Positions 42,973-50,521 of a stretch of DNA of 64,000 nucleotides are shown piece after piece. This DNA comes from CBDBIK01 sp965206145 (GTDB lineage: Bacteria; Pseudomonadota; Alphaproteobacteria; TMED109). The stretch is from assembly GCA_965206145.1 (NCBI GenBank), contig CBDBIK010000005.1, positions 496,001 through 560,000 on the forward strand, read 5' to 3'. Positions within the stretch are counted from its first letter, which is position 1. The number at the start of each line of letters is the position of its first letter. Below the pieces are notes generated by a model that did not search any database, was not told where the DNA came from, and was given only the letters and a program-made list of their open reading frames with translations. The translations under genes were made by a program, and so were the position numbers.

Positions 42973-44233
42973 TCCCGTGCTCATTGACACCAAACCCGAG
43001 GTCCTCGACGTCCCGCCCAAGGAGGCGATCGAGCACTTCCAGCGAAAGGGCGCGCACTTCGGATTCGACTGGCGGGAAACCTCGGCGTCGCTTCACGCCA
43101 GTTCCTTCACCGTTGCCAAGGCAATGCAGGCGGACGTGCTGAACGACATCCGCCGTGCCGTCGACGAGGCGATTGCCGCCGGCGAAACCTTCGAGACCTT
43201 CCGGGACCGGCTGGAGCCCCTGCTAGTGAAGAAGGGATGGTGGGGCCAGAAGAGGATGATTGATCCCCTCACCGGCAAGGAGCGTGTGGTGCGACTCGGA
43301 TCCGCACGCCGCCTCCGAACGATCTTCGACACCAATATCCGGACCAGCTACGCAAGCGGCAAGTGGGAGAGGATCCAGCGCCTCAAGGAACGGATGCCCT
43401 TCCTCCGCTACGTCGCCGTCCAGGACAACCGGACCCGGGATCGGCATCGCGTCTGGCACGGTACCGTGCTGCCCGTCGACCATTCCTTCTGGAGGACACA
43501 CTTTCCGCCGAACGGATGGATGTGCCGGTGCACCGTCCAGCAGATGGACCGGCACGACCTCGAGCGCTTTGGCTATGAGGTTTCACCGGACCCGAAAGTC
43601 CGGACCAGGACGTGGGTCAACCGGCGTACCGGAGAGAAGCGGAAGGTTCCGGTCGGGATTGATGCCGGCTTCGACCACAACGTCGGCAGCGTGCCCCCCG
43701 CCACCAAGGCGCAGAGAATCCTGCGGGCGAAGGTGGCTGCCGGCAACGAGGAGGTGGCCCGTGCCACTGTCCGGAACATCGTTGCGGACCCGGTTTTCGA
43801 GGAGCAGTTCGCGGAAGGGAACCTCAGGGAGTGGCTGGTCGGCGTCATTCCACGGGATCTCGTTCCCGCAAAGGCCGGAAGGGACAACTGGATCGGTCCG
43901 GTCATCGACGACATTCATCCCAGGAAACTCAGAACGAAGCATCCGGAGATCCGGCTGGAGGACTATCGCGAATTCCAGACAGCAATCGAACAAGGCGAAG
44001 TCGTGCTTCAGGAGCGGGACAAGGATCTGCCGACGCTTCTATTCCACATGACACTGTCCGAAGAGCACCGGGCGGAGATTCGAGAACTGCTGAAGAAAGA
44101 CAAGCGATGGATGCGTTGGGTGGTGAAACTTCACCCGGAAACCGGGCCGAAACTCACCACGATCTATTCGGTAGGGAGGGACGAGAAAGGGCCAATTCCC
44201 AATTCGGTTCGTTTGCGATCCGAAGAGGGGTAG
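42950..44233 (+). CDS. Head morphogenesis protein (Mu gpF-like) with possible PBECR C-terminal domain
   Basis: About 427 residues. The N-terminal 270 have the SPP1 gp7/Mu F pattern: NIRTSYASGKWERIQ, VQDNRTRDRHRVWHGTVLP and NGWMCRCTVQQM. The C-terminal 120 (LRTKHPEIRLEDYREFQ, VVKLHPETGPKLTTIYSV) resemble PBECR-type RNase-like domains often fused to such proteins; this is from memory of the pattern. It may start at GTG 42977 instead, which has GGGATGG upstream. It is the last gene of the rightward block. Confidence 0.85.
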   Translation: MTSSGWLDPVLIDTKPEVLDVPPKEAIEHFQRKGAHFGFDWRETSASLHASSFTVAKAMQADVLNDIRRAVDEAIAAGETFETFRDRLEPLLVKKGWWGQKRMIDPLTGKERVVRLGSARRLRTIFDTNIRTSYASGKWERIQRLKERMPFLRYVAVQDNRTRDRHRVWHGTVLPVDHSFWRTHFPPNGWMCRCTVQQMDRHDLERFGYEVSPDPKVRTRTWVNRRTGEKRKVPVGIDAGFDHNVGSVPPATKAQRILRAKVAAGNEEVARATVRNIVADPVFEEQFAEGNLREWLVGVIPRDLVPAKAGRDNWIGPVIDDIHPRKLRTKHPEIRLEDYREFQTAIEQGEVVLQERDKDLPTLLFHMTLSEEHRAEIRELLKKDKRWMRWVVKLHPETGPKLTTIYSVGRDEKGPIPNSVRLRSEEG

Positions 44234-44240
44234 GAAAAGT

Positions 44241-44299
44241 GAGGCCCGGGGGTTCGTAACCTCCCCGCTGCTTGCGCAGGTACATCTGACTCGGGCCTC
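44241..44299 (+). terminator. Possible structured 3' end of the rightward late operon
   Basis: Perfect 8-bp arms GAGGCCCG (44241-44248) and CGGGCCTC (44292-44299) start 8 bp after the last gene. The 43-base interior is itself GC-rich. No T-tract, so a classical terminator is not shown; a structured non-coding RNA is another option. Confidence 0.4.
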
Positions 44300-44549
44300 G
44301 GGGCCATGGTCGCTCCACGAACGCTTGCCGTCAACTCTCCGCTTTCGTCAAACACTTCACCCGTCGTCCAGGAACCCAGCGCGGGCGGACGGCGCGAGGC
44401 TCCGGGAACAAGGCCATTGGCGGCGGTCGGCAATTTGCTGGCCCCGGTGTCGTCTCGGTCCGGTTGCCGCCGGAGCGAACCGAATGTTCCCCCGATAACG
44501 TCACGTCCCCGTCGATGCGATATCGTCCGTTCTCCGCCCACGTCGACCC

Positions 44550-44690
44550 GTGCCGCCGGAAGAGATGGAGAAATTGGAGGGCGAGATTCGCAGGACGGGC
44601 CTGCCGGACGGCCTGACGGAGGCAAGGATATTGCTCGGTGATTCCGGGTGCAGAATTCGGAAGATTTTTCGGCCCGAAAAGGGCTCGTAA
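44550..44690 (+). CDS. Candidate small ORF near the prophage right end
   Basis: A 46-codon frame from GTG 44550 (ATG at 44565) with a protein-like composition (MEKLEGEIRRTGLPDGLTEA). No proper ribosome binding site. In Mu the right end carries com/mom; this shows no likeness to them. Low-confidence candidate in an otherwise empty 640 bp. Confidence 0.25.
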   Translation: MPPEEMEKLEGEIRRTGLPDGLTEARILLGDSGCRIRKIFRPEKGS

Positions 44691-44745
44691 AACGCCGGGA
44701 AAATTCCGCTTTATGGACCCTTCAAGGCCTCAGCCGGACAAATTT

Positions 44746-44864
44746 CCAGTTATTTTTTACGGGAAGAGAGCCGATCAACATCACCTCAAAATGCCTGATT
44801 CCATGGGCGTCAGCCCGTTTCTTCCCGGATAAACCCGGCTCTTCCCAGAATCCAGTTATTTTCG
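44746..44864 (-). repeat. Right-end transposase binding sites
   Basis: CCAGTTATTTTCG at 44852-44864 is the inverted form of the left-end motif (CGAAAATAACTGG), 10 bp inside the right terminus. A second site CCAGTTATTTTTT lies at 44746-44758. Spacing of the two is 106 bp, unlike the 22-bp left pair, giving asymmetric ends as in Mu. Confidence 0.75.
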
Positions 44865-44874
44865 GTTCCCCACA

Positions 44875-44879
44875 ATGGT
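44875..44879 (+). repeat. Target-site duplication ATGGT, right copy
   Basis: Direct repeat of 10023-10027, immediately after the terminal ACA of the phage. Confidence 0.95.
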
Positions 44880-45033
44880 GATGAGCGCGGCGATTTTTGT
44901 CGTCGCAGTCGCGATGCTCGTGCCGGTTTTCGGCAATCACGGGCTGTGGGGGGCGTACCTGCTGTTCATGGTCGCCAGAGCGGCGACTCTCGGGGCTGCC
45001 TATCCCGCACTCGAGCGGGCTTTGGGGAGGTAG
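44880..45033 (+). pseudogene. MATE efflux gene, 3' part
   Basis: In the restored frame this reads VMSAAIFVVAVAMLVPVFG, NHGLWGAYLLFMVARAATLG, AAYPALERALGR, then stop: the last transmembrane helix pair of a MATE exporter. It has an ATG at 44881 but no ribosome binding site from its own promoter. It belongs to the gene that begins at 8838. Confidence 0.95.
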
Positions 45034-45048
45034 GAACGAGGCTTGGCT

Positions 45049-45819
45049 TCAGGCCTTTCGGGGCTTCCCTCGCATTGTGGATCGGGGTCGAGGCTGGTGA
45101 AGAGAATCGCTGATTTCCCAGCCGAAATGGAGCAACGGCCCTGCGGCTGCGGCCATGTCGCAGATCGCGTAAATGAGGCTGCGGGACTGTGCCAATCGAT
45201 CCGTGATTTCTCGCCTGACCATGCAGCTTTTCCAGCGCAGGTATTCCTCGACAAGGCTGTCGGCGTGATCTTTGAAGCCTCTCGGCATTGTTTTGAGGGG
45301 TTCGCCTCGCTGGACGAGTCGGTGCTTTGTACGCGAGTTCAGGAGTGGCTCGACAATCTTCAGGAACGTCTCCGGGTCCTCGGCGATGCGTGTTCGCCAG
45401 GCGAGAAGAAACTCAGGAGCCATCGCAAAAAAACCTGCGGCAAGGAAGGATTTCCCCGGTTGGACGTGGGCGTAAAGGAAGCCGGGTTCGCCCTTGTTCC
45501 CCGTGCGTGTGAGCACCATCCCTGCGTGTGTTTTGTAGGGCAGCTTGTCCCTAGAGAAGCGTACGTCACGGTAGATCCGGAACAGGCCGCGTTTCGGGTG
45601 TCCTTGGAGGGGAAAGCCCTTGAGTCTTGCCGATGTGGTGAACTCGGCGAGCAAACACTCGGCCGCGAATTTTATTTCTGAATCGTAAACGTCCTTGCGC
45701 TTGACGAACCAGTCGCGGCGATTGTTGTGCGCAAGGCTCAAGAGGAAGGAGAACGCTTCCTTTGAAAATCCCTGGAAGTCAGGGCGAACGTCGTCGGGCA
45801 GGCCCTCGGGTCTTCTCAT
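45049..45819 (-). CDS. DUF2461 family protein
   Basis: About 256 residues. FSKEAFSFLLSLAHNNRRDWFVKRKDVYDSEI and RIYRDVRFSRDKLPYKTHAGMVL, then YAHVQPGKSFLAAGFF are the standard DUF2461 blocks. Function is not known for this family. The start at 45819 fits the family; the longer frame does not. It converges with the MATE remnant, 15 bp apart. Confidence 0.85.
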   Translation of the reverse strand: MRRPEGLPDDVRPDFQGFSKEAFSFLLSLAHNNRRDWFVKRKDVYDSEIKFAAECLLAEFTTSARLKGFPLQGHPKRGLFRIYRDVRFSRDKLPYKTHAGMVLTRTGNKGEPGFLYAHVQPGKSFLAAGFFAMAPEFLLAWRTRIAEDPETFLKIVEPLLNSRTKHRLVQRGEPLKTMPRGFKDHADSLVEEYLRWKSCMVRREITDRLAQSRSLIYAICDMAAAAGPLLHFGWEISDSLHQPRPRSTMRGKPRKA

Positions 45820-45839
45820 AGCGGAGGAAGGTCCCGGTG

Positions 45840-46304
45840 TCAGACGGCGGGGCGTCTCTTTTTCTCCTCGTATTGTTGGTGGTAATCCTCGGCGATCCAA
45901 AAGTTCTCGCCTTCGATAATTTCTGTGGTGATTGGGTCTGCGAAGCGTTTCTCGCGCTTGACCTTCTGGTAGATCGAATCAGCAAGGAGTCGCTGGCCGA
46001 AGTCGGCGGCGAAAATTGCCGAGCGGTACTGGCTACCGATGTCGGGTCCTTGTCGGTCGCCTTGGGTCGGATCGTGAATCGACCAGAAGATTTCCAGGAG
46101 ATCCTCGTAGGAGATCTGTTCCGGGTCGAACTCAACCTTCACGGTCTCGGCGTGGCCGGTATTTCTGGTGCACACCTCTTCGTAGGTGGGGTTGTTTTTT
46201 GATCCACCCATGTATCCGACGGACGTTGCAGTGACGCCCTCGACTTTCCGGAACTGCGATTCAACGCCCCAAAAACACCCTGCGGCGAAATAAGCGACAG
46301 TCAT
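45840..46304 (-). CDS. msrA: Peptide methionine-S-sulfoxide reductase MsrA
   Basis: About 154 residues. The catalytic cysteine is in AAGCFWGVE near residue 10. Substrate residues follow in VGYMGG and YHQQYEEK. It repairs oxidised methionine in proteins. GGAGGAAG precedes the ATG at 46304. Located 20 bp upstream of the DUF2461 gene on the same strand. Confidence 0.95.
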   Translation of the reverse strand: MTVAYFAAGCFWGVESQFRKVEGVTATSVGYMGGSKNNPTYEEVCTRNTGHAETVKVEFDPEQISYEDLLEIFWSIHDPTQGDRQGPDIGSQYRSAIFAADFGQRLLADSIYQKVKREKRFADPITTEIIEGENFWIAEDYHQQYEEKKRRPAV

Positions 46305-46451
46305 GCTTCCTCCTCTCAAGGCCCTTCTCTATCCGCCGACCATCGTTGCCCGTGTCGGCCCGTGCGTCAATTGACCCTCTCGTTTGCGAGCCGGGAGGCT
46401 TTGTGAAAGAATCTCGAGCGTTTTGGAAAACGGGGCAAGGGGTCCGAAAAC

Positions 46452-48461
46452 ATGGAATCGATTTGGGGCGCTGGTTTCGTTGACCAGATTCTAGCCAGCT
46501 CGAAGATGATCTGGCTCACCGTTTTTGTCGCGCTCTATTGGGGATATTGCATTTTCTGCGGGGTGAAGGGAGCAATGTCGGCCCGGACCGCGAGCGATTA
46601 CTTCATCGCCGGCCGCTCCATTTCGATTTTTGTGTTCGTGCTGGCTGCGACGGCCACTTCCTTTTCTGGTTGGACCTTCATGGGACATCCCGGACTTATC
46701 TACCGGGATGGGTTCCCCTACGCCTATGCTTCGTTCTACGCCATCACGATTCCCTTCACCGGCGTGCTCTTCCTGAAGCGCCAATGGATGCTCGGTAAGC
46801 GCTTCGGCTTCGTGACGCCGGGCGAGATGCTCTCCACTTATTTCCGCTCCGATGCCATCCGAGTCCTCGTGGTCATCGTGGCTTTGGTGTTCTCAATTCC
46901 CTACCTCGGGGTTCAGCTTCGCGCGTCGGGTTTCTTGTTCAACGTGCTGACCGATGGACTGCTCGGGGTCAATGTTGGCATGTGGCTGCTTTCGCTGGTG
47001 GTGCTCATTTACGTGGCTTCCGGTGGTCTCAGAGCCGTGGCTTACGTGGACACGGTGCAATGCGTCCTGCTCGCCGGCGGCATTACCATCATTGGTGCCA
47101 TCACTCTTTTCTACATCGGCGGTTTGGGCAATCTCATTGACGGGATCCAGGCGCTTAGCGAAAGCGACGTAAACCTCACCCCAGACGGTTACAGCCACTA
47201 CATCGCCATTCCCGGCGTGATCCAGTGGGTTGAATCCGGCCCTGGTGCCACGGGCGGAGCCTGGACCGGCATCATGGTCCTCACTTACATGTTTGCGCTG
47301 ATGGGAATTCAGGCAGCTCCCGCCTTCACCATGTGGGCGTTTTCCAACCGCGACCCGAAGCCATTCGCCCCGCAGCAGGTGTGGGCCTCCTCCTTCGGGA
47401 TCGGCGCGATTTTGTTCACGTTCACCGCTATCCAGGGGATCGGTGGCCATCTTCTCGGTGGGGATGCGACCCTGCTGGCAGCGAACCCCGGTGTGGTCAA
47501 CGATCTGCTGGGCGAGCATCTCGTCACGGGCGACCTCATGACTGAGGCAGGCAAGCAGGGAATGCTGGTTCCACAGCTGATCAACTTGCTGGAGACGTCG
47601 GCTCCGTGGCTGCTAGCACTTCTTTCGGTGTGTGCGCTTGCGGCGATGCAGTCGACGGGTGCCGCGTACATGTCGACCGCCGGCGGCATGATCACGCGTG
47701 ATCTCATCAAGCGGTATTTCATTCCGTCTGCTGGCCACACGGCCCAGAAAGCGTTCGGCCGATTGGGCGTGTTGGTAATCGTGCTTGCTGCCCTGATCGT
47801 GGCCACGATTTCGCAGGATGCTCTGGTTCTCCTGGGCGGCCTTGCCGTCGCCTACGGATTCCAGATGTGGCCGTCCTTGATTGCGGTGTGCTGGTGGCCC
47901 TGGCTTACGCGCGCAGGTGTTGTCACCGGGCTCATCGTCGGGCTCATCGCCGTGACGCTTACTGAAAACATGGGGAGAGATTGGTTCGGTATCCAGGCAT
48001 GGGGGCGCTGGCCGCTCACCATTCACTCGGCGGGCTGGGGCATCCTTTTCAACCTGGGCGTGGCGATCATCGTCTCCTTCTTTACCCAGAATGAGGGAGA
48101 AACCCGCCATCGCATGACTTACCACGAATTCCTGCGCGAGCATGCAGGTCTACCCGCCGAGAAGCGACGCTTGGTGCCTACCGCGTGGATCGTGACGTTG
48201 CTCTGGTTCTTTTTCGGAATCGGACCGGGTGCGGTGATCGGGAACTGGATCTTCGGTGACCCGAACACTCCGACCGAGTGGATCTTTGGAATTCCGTCGA
48301 TCTGGGCCTGGCAGATTCTGTTCTGGGCGATCGGCGTCTACATGATGTGGATGCTGGCCTACCGGATGGAGCTCTCTACAGCACCGAAGGAAGCAGTGCA
48401 GCCAATCACGGATGACATTCAGGATCCGGCATTGGCCATGCACCCCACCTCGGATTCTTGA
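46452..48461 (+). CDS. Sodium/solute symporter (SSS) family transporter
   Basis: About 669 residues with about 13 hydrophobic helices. SDYFIAGRSISIFVFVLAATATSFSGWTFMGHPG and the IYVASGGLRAVAYVDTVQ segment are SSS-family signatures. It moves an organic solute with sodium; substrate unknown. The small membrane gene that follows is part of the same operon. Confidence 0.85.
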   Translation: MESIWGAGFVDQILASSKMIWLTVFVALYWGYCIFCGVKGAMSARTASDYFIAGRSISIFVFVLAATATSFSGWTFMGHPGLIYRDGFPYAYASFYAITIPFTGVLFLKRQWMLGKRFGFVTPGEMLSTYFRSDAIRVLVVIVALVFSIPYLGVQLRASGFLFNVLTDGLLGVNVGMWLLSLVVLIYVASGGLRAVAYVDTVQCVLLAGGITIIGAITLFYIGGLGNLIDGIQALSESDVNLTPDGYSHYIAIPGVIQWVESGPGATGGAWTGIMVLTYMFALMGIQAAPAFTMWAFSNRDPKPFAPQQVWASSFGIGAILFTFTAIQGIGGHLLGGDATLLAANPGVVNDLLGEHLVTGDLMTEAGKQGMLVPQLINLLETSAPWLLALLSVCALAAMQSTGAAYMSTAGGMITRDLIKRYFIPSAGHTAQKAFGRLGVLVIVLAALIVATISQDALVLLGGLAVAYGFQMWPSLIAVCWWPWLTRAGVVTGLIVGLIAVTLTENMGRDWFGIQAWGRWPLTIHSAGWGILFNLGVAIIVSFFTQNEGETRHRMTYHEFLREHAGLPAEKRRLVPTAWIVTLLWFFFGIGPGAVIGNWIFGDPNTPTEWIFGIPSIWAWQILFWAIGVYMMWMLAYRMELSTAPKEAVQPITDDIQDPALAMHPTSDS

Positions 48462-48485
48462 CGGGCCGCTCCCGGGGGAGCGGCG

Positions 48486-48716
48486 GTGACCTCGTACGAT
48501 GCGATGAGCACGGTCGTGCTTGCCGCCCTTCTCTACTTCCCGGTATCCCGCATGGTGTGGGTGTTGAGTGTGCGCAGGCTTGAGCGTCGTCGGGGCGAGC
48601 ACCTGGACGAAAAGGAGCGTATTGGCCAGCGCAACCGGGCCCGTTTCATCGCCGTGTTGATCACCCTTCCTTTCTCGGCACTGTTCAATCTTTGGATTCA
48701 CTCCGTCAGTGCGTGA
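48486..48716 (+). CDS. Small membrane protein after the symporter
   Basis: About 76 residues from GTG 48486, with two hydrophobic segments separated by a charged loop (RRLERRRGEHLDEKERIGQRNRAR). Such small proteins often follow SSS transporters in alphaproteobacteria. It overlaps the TPR gene by 8 bp. Confidence 0.7.
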   Translation: MTSYDAMSTVVLAALLYFPVSRMVWVLSVRRLERRRGEHLDEKERIGQRNRARFIAVLITLPFSALFNLWIHSVSA

Positions 48717-49284
48717 TCCCGTTTATCGTTGGCTCGCGAAAATTGCGATCGTGCTTGCGGTTGTGACGGCTGCTTGGCTGGTACATGACCACATCTTTGG
48801 TGGAAAACCGGGCCGCTCTGATTACCGCTCCGCCAACACCGCTTTCACCGATGCTCGTTATGAGGAGGCTTTGCGTCGCTATCGGGAAGCCCTCGAGCTT
48901 GACCCCGCCAACGTTTATGCCGCAGAGGGAATCGCCCGCAGTCTCCAGCGGCTTGGCTACGATCAGGAGGCACTTGCGGCGTTTGAGGAGACGCTTGCAG
49001 TTGATCCGGATTTTGCGCCCGCGCACGCCAACCTAGGGATCCTGCTCGACACCATAGGCCGACACGAGGAGGCGCTCGCTGCCTACCGCTTTGCTCTTGA
49101 ACTCGATCCTGAGCTTTCGGAAGGAATGCACTGGATCGATCGGCTTCTCTACAACGTGCAGGAGCGCCCTCCGACGATTGCGGATCGCAAGGCCTACCTG
49201 GAGGACCAGTTCCTCCTGCCCCCCAATGAGCGGGTGCTAAGGGTCCCTGAGCAAGACGCCACGCAGCGCCCTTACGAACGCTGA
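48709..49284 (+). CDS. TPR-repeat protein with N-terminal membrane anchor
   Basis: About 191 residues. One membrane helix (IAIVLAVVTAAWLV) is followed by three TPR units, for example YEEALRRYREALELDPANVYAAEG and EEALAAYRFALELDPELSEG. It probably faces the periplasm as a protein-interaction scaffold. GTG at 48709. Confidence 0.8.
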   Translation: MRDPVYRWLAKIAIVLAVVTAAWLVHDHIFGGKPGRSDYRSANTAFTDARYEEALRRYREALELDPANVYAAEGIARSLQRLGYDQEALAAFEETLAVDPDFAPAHANLGILLDTIGRHEEALAAYRFALELDPELSEGMHWIDRLLYNVQERPPTIADRKAYLEDQFLLPPNERVLRVPEQDATQRPYER

Positions 49285-49285
49285 T

Positions 49286-49507
49286 TTATCCGAGGAAGAT
49301 GTCGAGACCGAGAACGTCGACGAGCAGGACCCGCAACGCGAACATCAAGGCGATGCACCCAAACAGGAGACGAACCCAGTCGCGCTCTCCTTCCTCGTCA
49401 CGCCAGGTAAGCCCGTGCCAGGCGATGGCGCCTGCCACGGCGAGAAAGATCCAGTCAAGAAGAGGCGTCACCGCAAGCCTGTTCAGTAGCAGGGTGGGAA
49501 GAGGCAT
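49286..49507 (-). CDS. Small membrane protein
   Basis: About 73 residues, two hydrophobic helices (WIFLAVAGAIAWHGL and LLFGCIALMFALRVLLV). It converges with the TPR gene, with one base between stops, and overlaps the next minus-strand gene by 25 bp. No family recognised. Confidence 0.65.
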   Translation of the reverse strand: MPLPTLLLNRLAVTPLLDWIFLAVAGAIAWHGLTWRDEEGERDWVRLLFGCIALMFALRVLLVDVLGLDIFLG

Positions 49508-49887
49508 TCACGCGGAAGCTCACCCCCGGTCGCTGCGATGTAAGCGAGTGCGAGTGCGAGCAGCACCAGCATGAGGGCAAGAATTCCGACTCGGATGGCG
49601 GGTGCTCGGTGCTGGATTTCGTTCTCCAAATGGGGAACGGGCCCAGGGCCCAGGCCCTGTACTTGTCGGGCCAGATATCGAACCCAAATCGGCACTCGGC
49701 AAGCGAACATGTAAGCGAGGTAGGCGCGCTCAACGACGAAATACGCATGCCCGTTGCCGAACCAGCAGCGGTGAGCGATCTCGAAGAAACGGAATTCTGG
49801 AATATCAAGGCGTGCGGAAGCCTTGGCGACGAGGTCGATGTCGCCGGTTTTGCTTTGTGCACGTCGACGTTTCACGATCCATCGCAT
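49483..49887 (-). CDS. Membrane-anchored protein of unknown function
   Basis: About 134 residues. A basic N-terminus (MRWIVKRRRAQSK), a central RFFEIAHRCWFGNGHAYFVVERAYLAYMF and a C-terminal membrane helix (ILALMLVLLALALAYIA). The start ATG at 49887 shares CATG with the divergent hydrolase start. No family recognised. Confidence 0.6.
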   Translation of the reverse strand: MRWIVKRRRAQSKTGDIDLVAKASARLDIPEFRFFEIAHRCWFGNGHAYFVVERAYLAYMFACRVPIWVRYLARQVQGLGPGPVPHLENEIQHRAPAIRVGILALMLVLLALALAYIAATGGELPRECLFPPCY

Positions 49888-50521
49888 GGCGCTTCCCGAC
49901 CTTCTTTTCACAGGCCCTGAGAATACATCTCTAGTTGTGGTTCTAGCCCACGGCGCAGGCCTTGGCATGAACAACCCCGTGCTCGAAGCCCTGGCCAAGG
50001 GACTTGGAGATGCAGGCGTCCGGGTCGCCCGCTTCGAGTTTCCCTATATGCGAAAAGCGCGCGTGTCGCTGAGGCGCAGACCTCCCGATCCCATGGCGAG
50101 GCTTGAGGAGGCATACCGCGATGTGATTTCTCGTATCGGCCCACCCGAGACCTTGGTCCTCGGGGGCTTTTCGATGGGCGGCCGGGTGGCAAGCCGGATC
50201 GTCGATGCGGAGCGGGCAAGGGCGTTGGTCTGTGTGAGTTATCCGTTCCATCCACCCGGTCACCCTTCAAGGCTCCGCACGGAGCATTTGCAATCCTTGC
50301 GTACGCGGGCCCTTTTCGTGCAGGGAACACGGGATCGGTTCGGTACGCCAGGAGAAGCGCAGGGATTCGGGTTGTCTTCGTCGATTTCGTTTCATTTGGT
50401 CGCTGATGGAGGTCACGATTTGGTGCCTCGAAAATCCTCAGGGAGAACCCTTGCGGATAACCTTGCGGAAGCCACGCTCGCCGTGGACGCGTTCCTGCGG
50501 GGCCTGCCCTCGCAGAAGTGA
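49886..50521 (+). CDS. Alpha/beta hydrolase, YcjX/dienelactone-hydrolase-like (KANL3/Tex30 type)
   Basis: About 211 residues. VVVLAHGAGLGMNNP holds the oxyanion region, GGFSMGGRVASRI the nucleophile elbow GFSMGG, and DGGHDLVPRK the catalytic histidine. The short lidless form is typical of the Tex30-like group. Substrate unknown. Divergent from 49483-49887 with overlapping start codons. Confidence 0.75.
   Translation: MALPDLLFTGPENTSLVVVLAHGAGLGMNNPVLEALAKGLGDAGVRVARFEFPYMRKARVSLRRRPPDPMARLEEAYRDVISRIGPPETLVLGGFSMGGRVASRIVDAERARALVCVSYPFHPPGHPSRLRTEHLQSLRTRALFVQGTRDRFGTPGEAQGFGLSSSISFHLVADGGHDLVPRKSSGRTLADNLAEATLAVDAFLRGLPSQK

Larger units (their letters stand above)
10028..44874. mobile_element. 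Mu-like transposable prophage (siphovirus tail), 34,847 bp
   Basis: Both ends are defined at base level: a TGT...ACA terminus, an inverted terminal motif CGAAAATAAYTGG, a 5-bp target duplication, and a host gene whose two halves flank it in frame. It carries repressor, DDE transposase, MuB, Gam, GemA, Mor, lysis, terminase, portal, head, capsid and tail genes. Late genes run in two divergent blocks that point towards the two ends, with the regulatory region in the middle. I see no frameshifted core gene, so it may be inducible. Confidence 0.95.

Noticed and set aside
44164..44641. Open frames of 111 and 153 codons on opposite strands at the prophage right end
   Set aside because: Low-complexity Arg/Pro/Ser composition typical of GC-rich shadow frames, no ribosome binding site, and the minus frame overlaps the F-like gene end.
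10028..44874. Site-specific integration into a tRNA by a tyrosine or serine integrase
   Set aside because: No integrase gene is visible, the only duplicated flank is 5 bp, and the target is a protein gene; the ends fit transposition.
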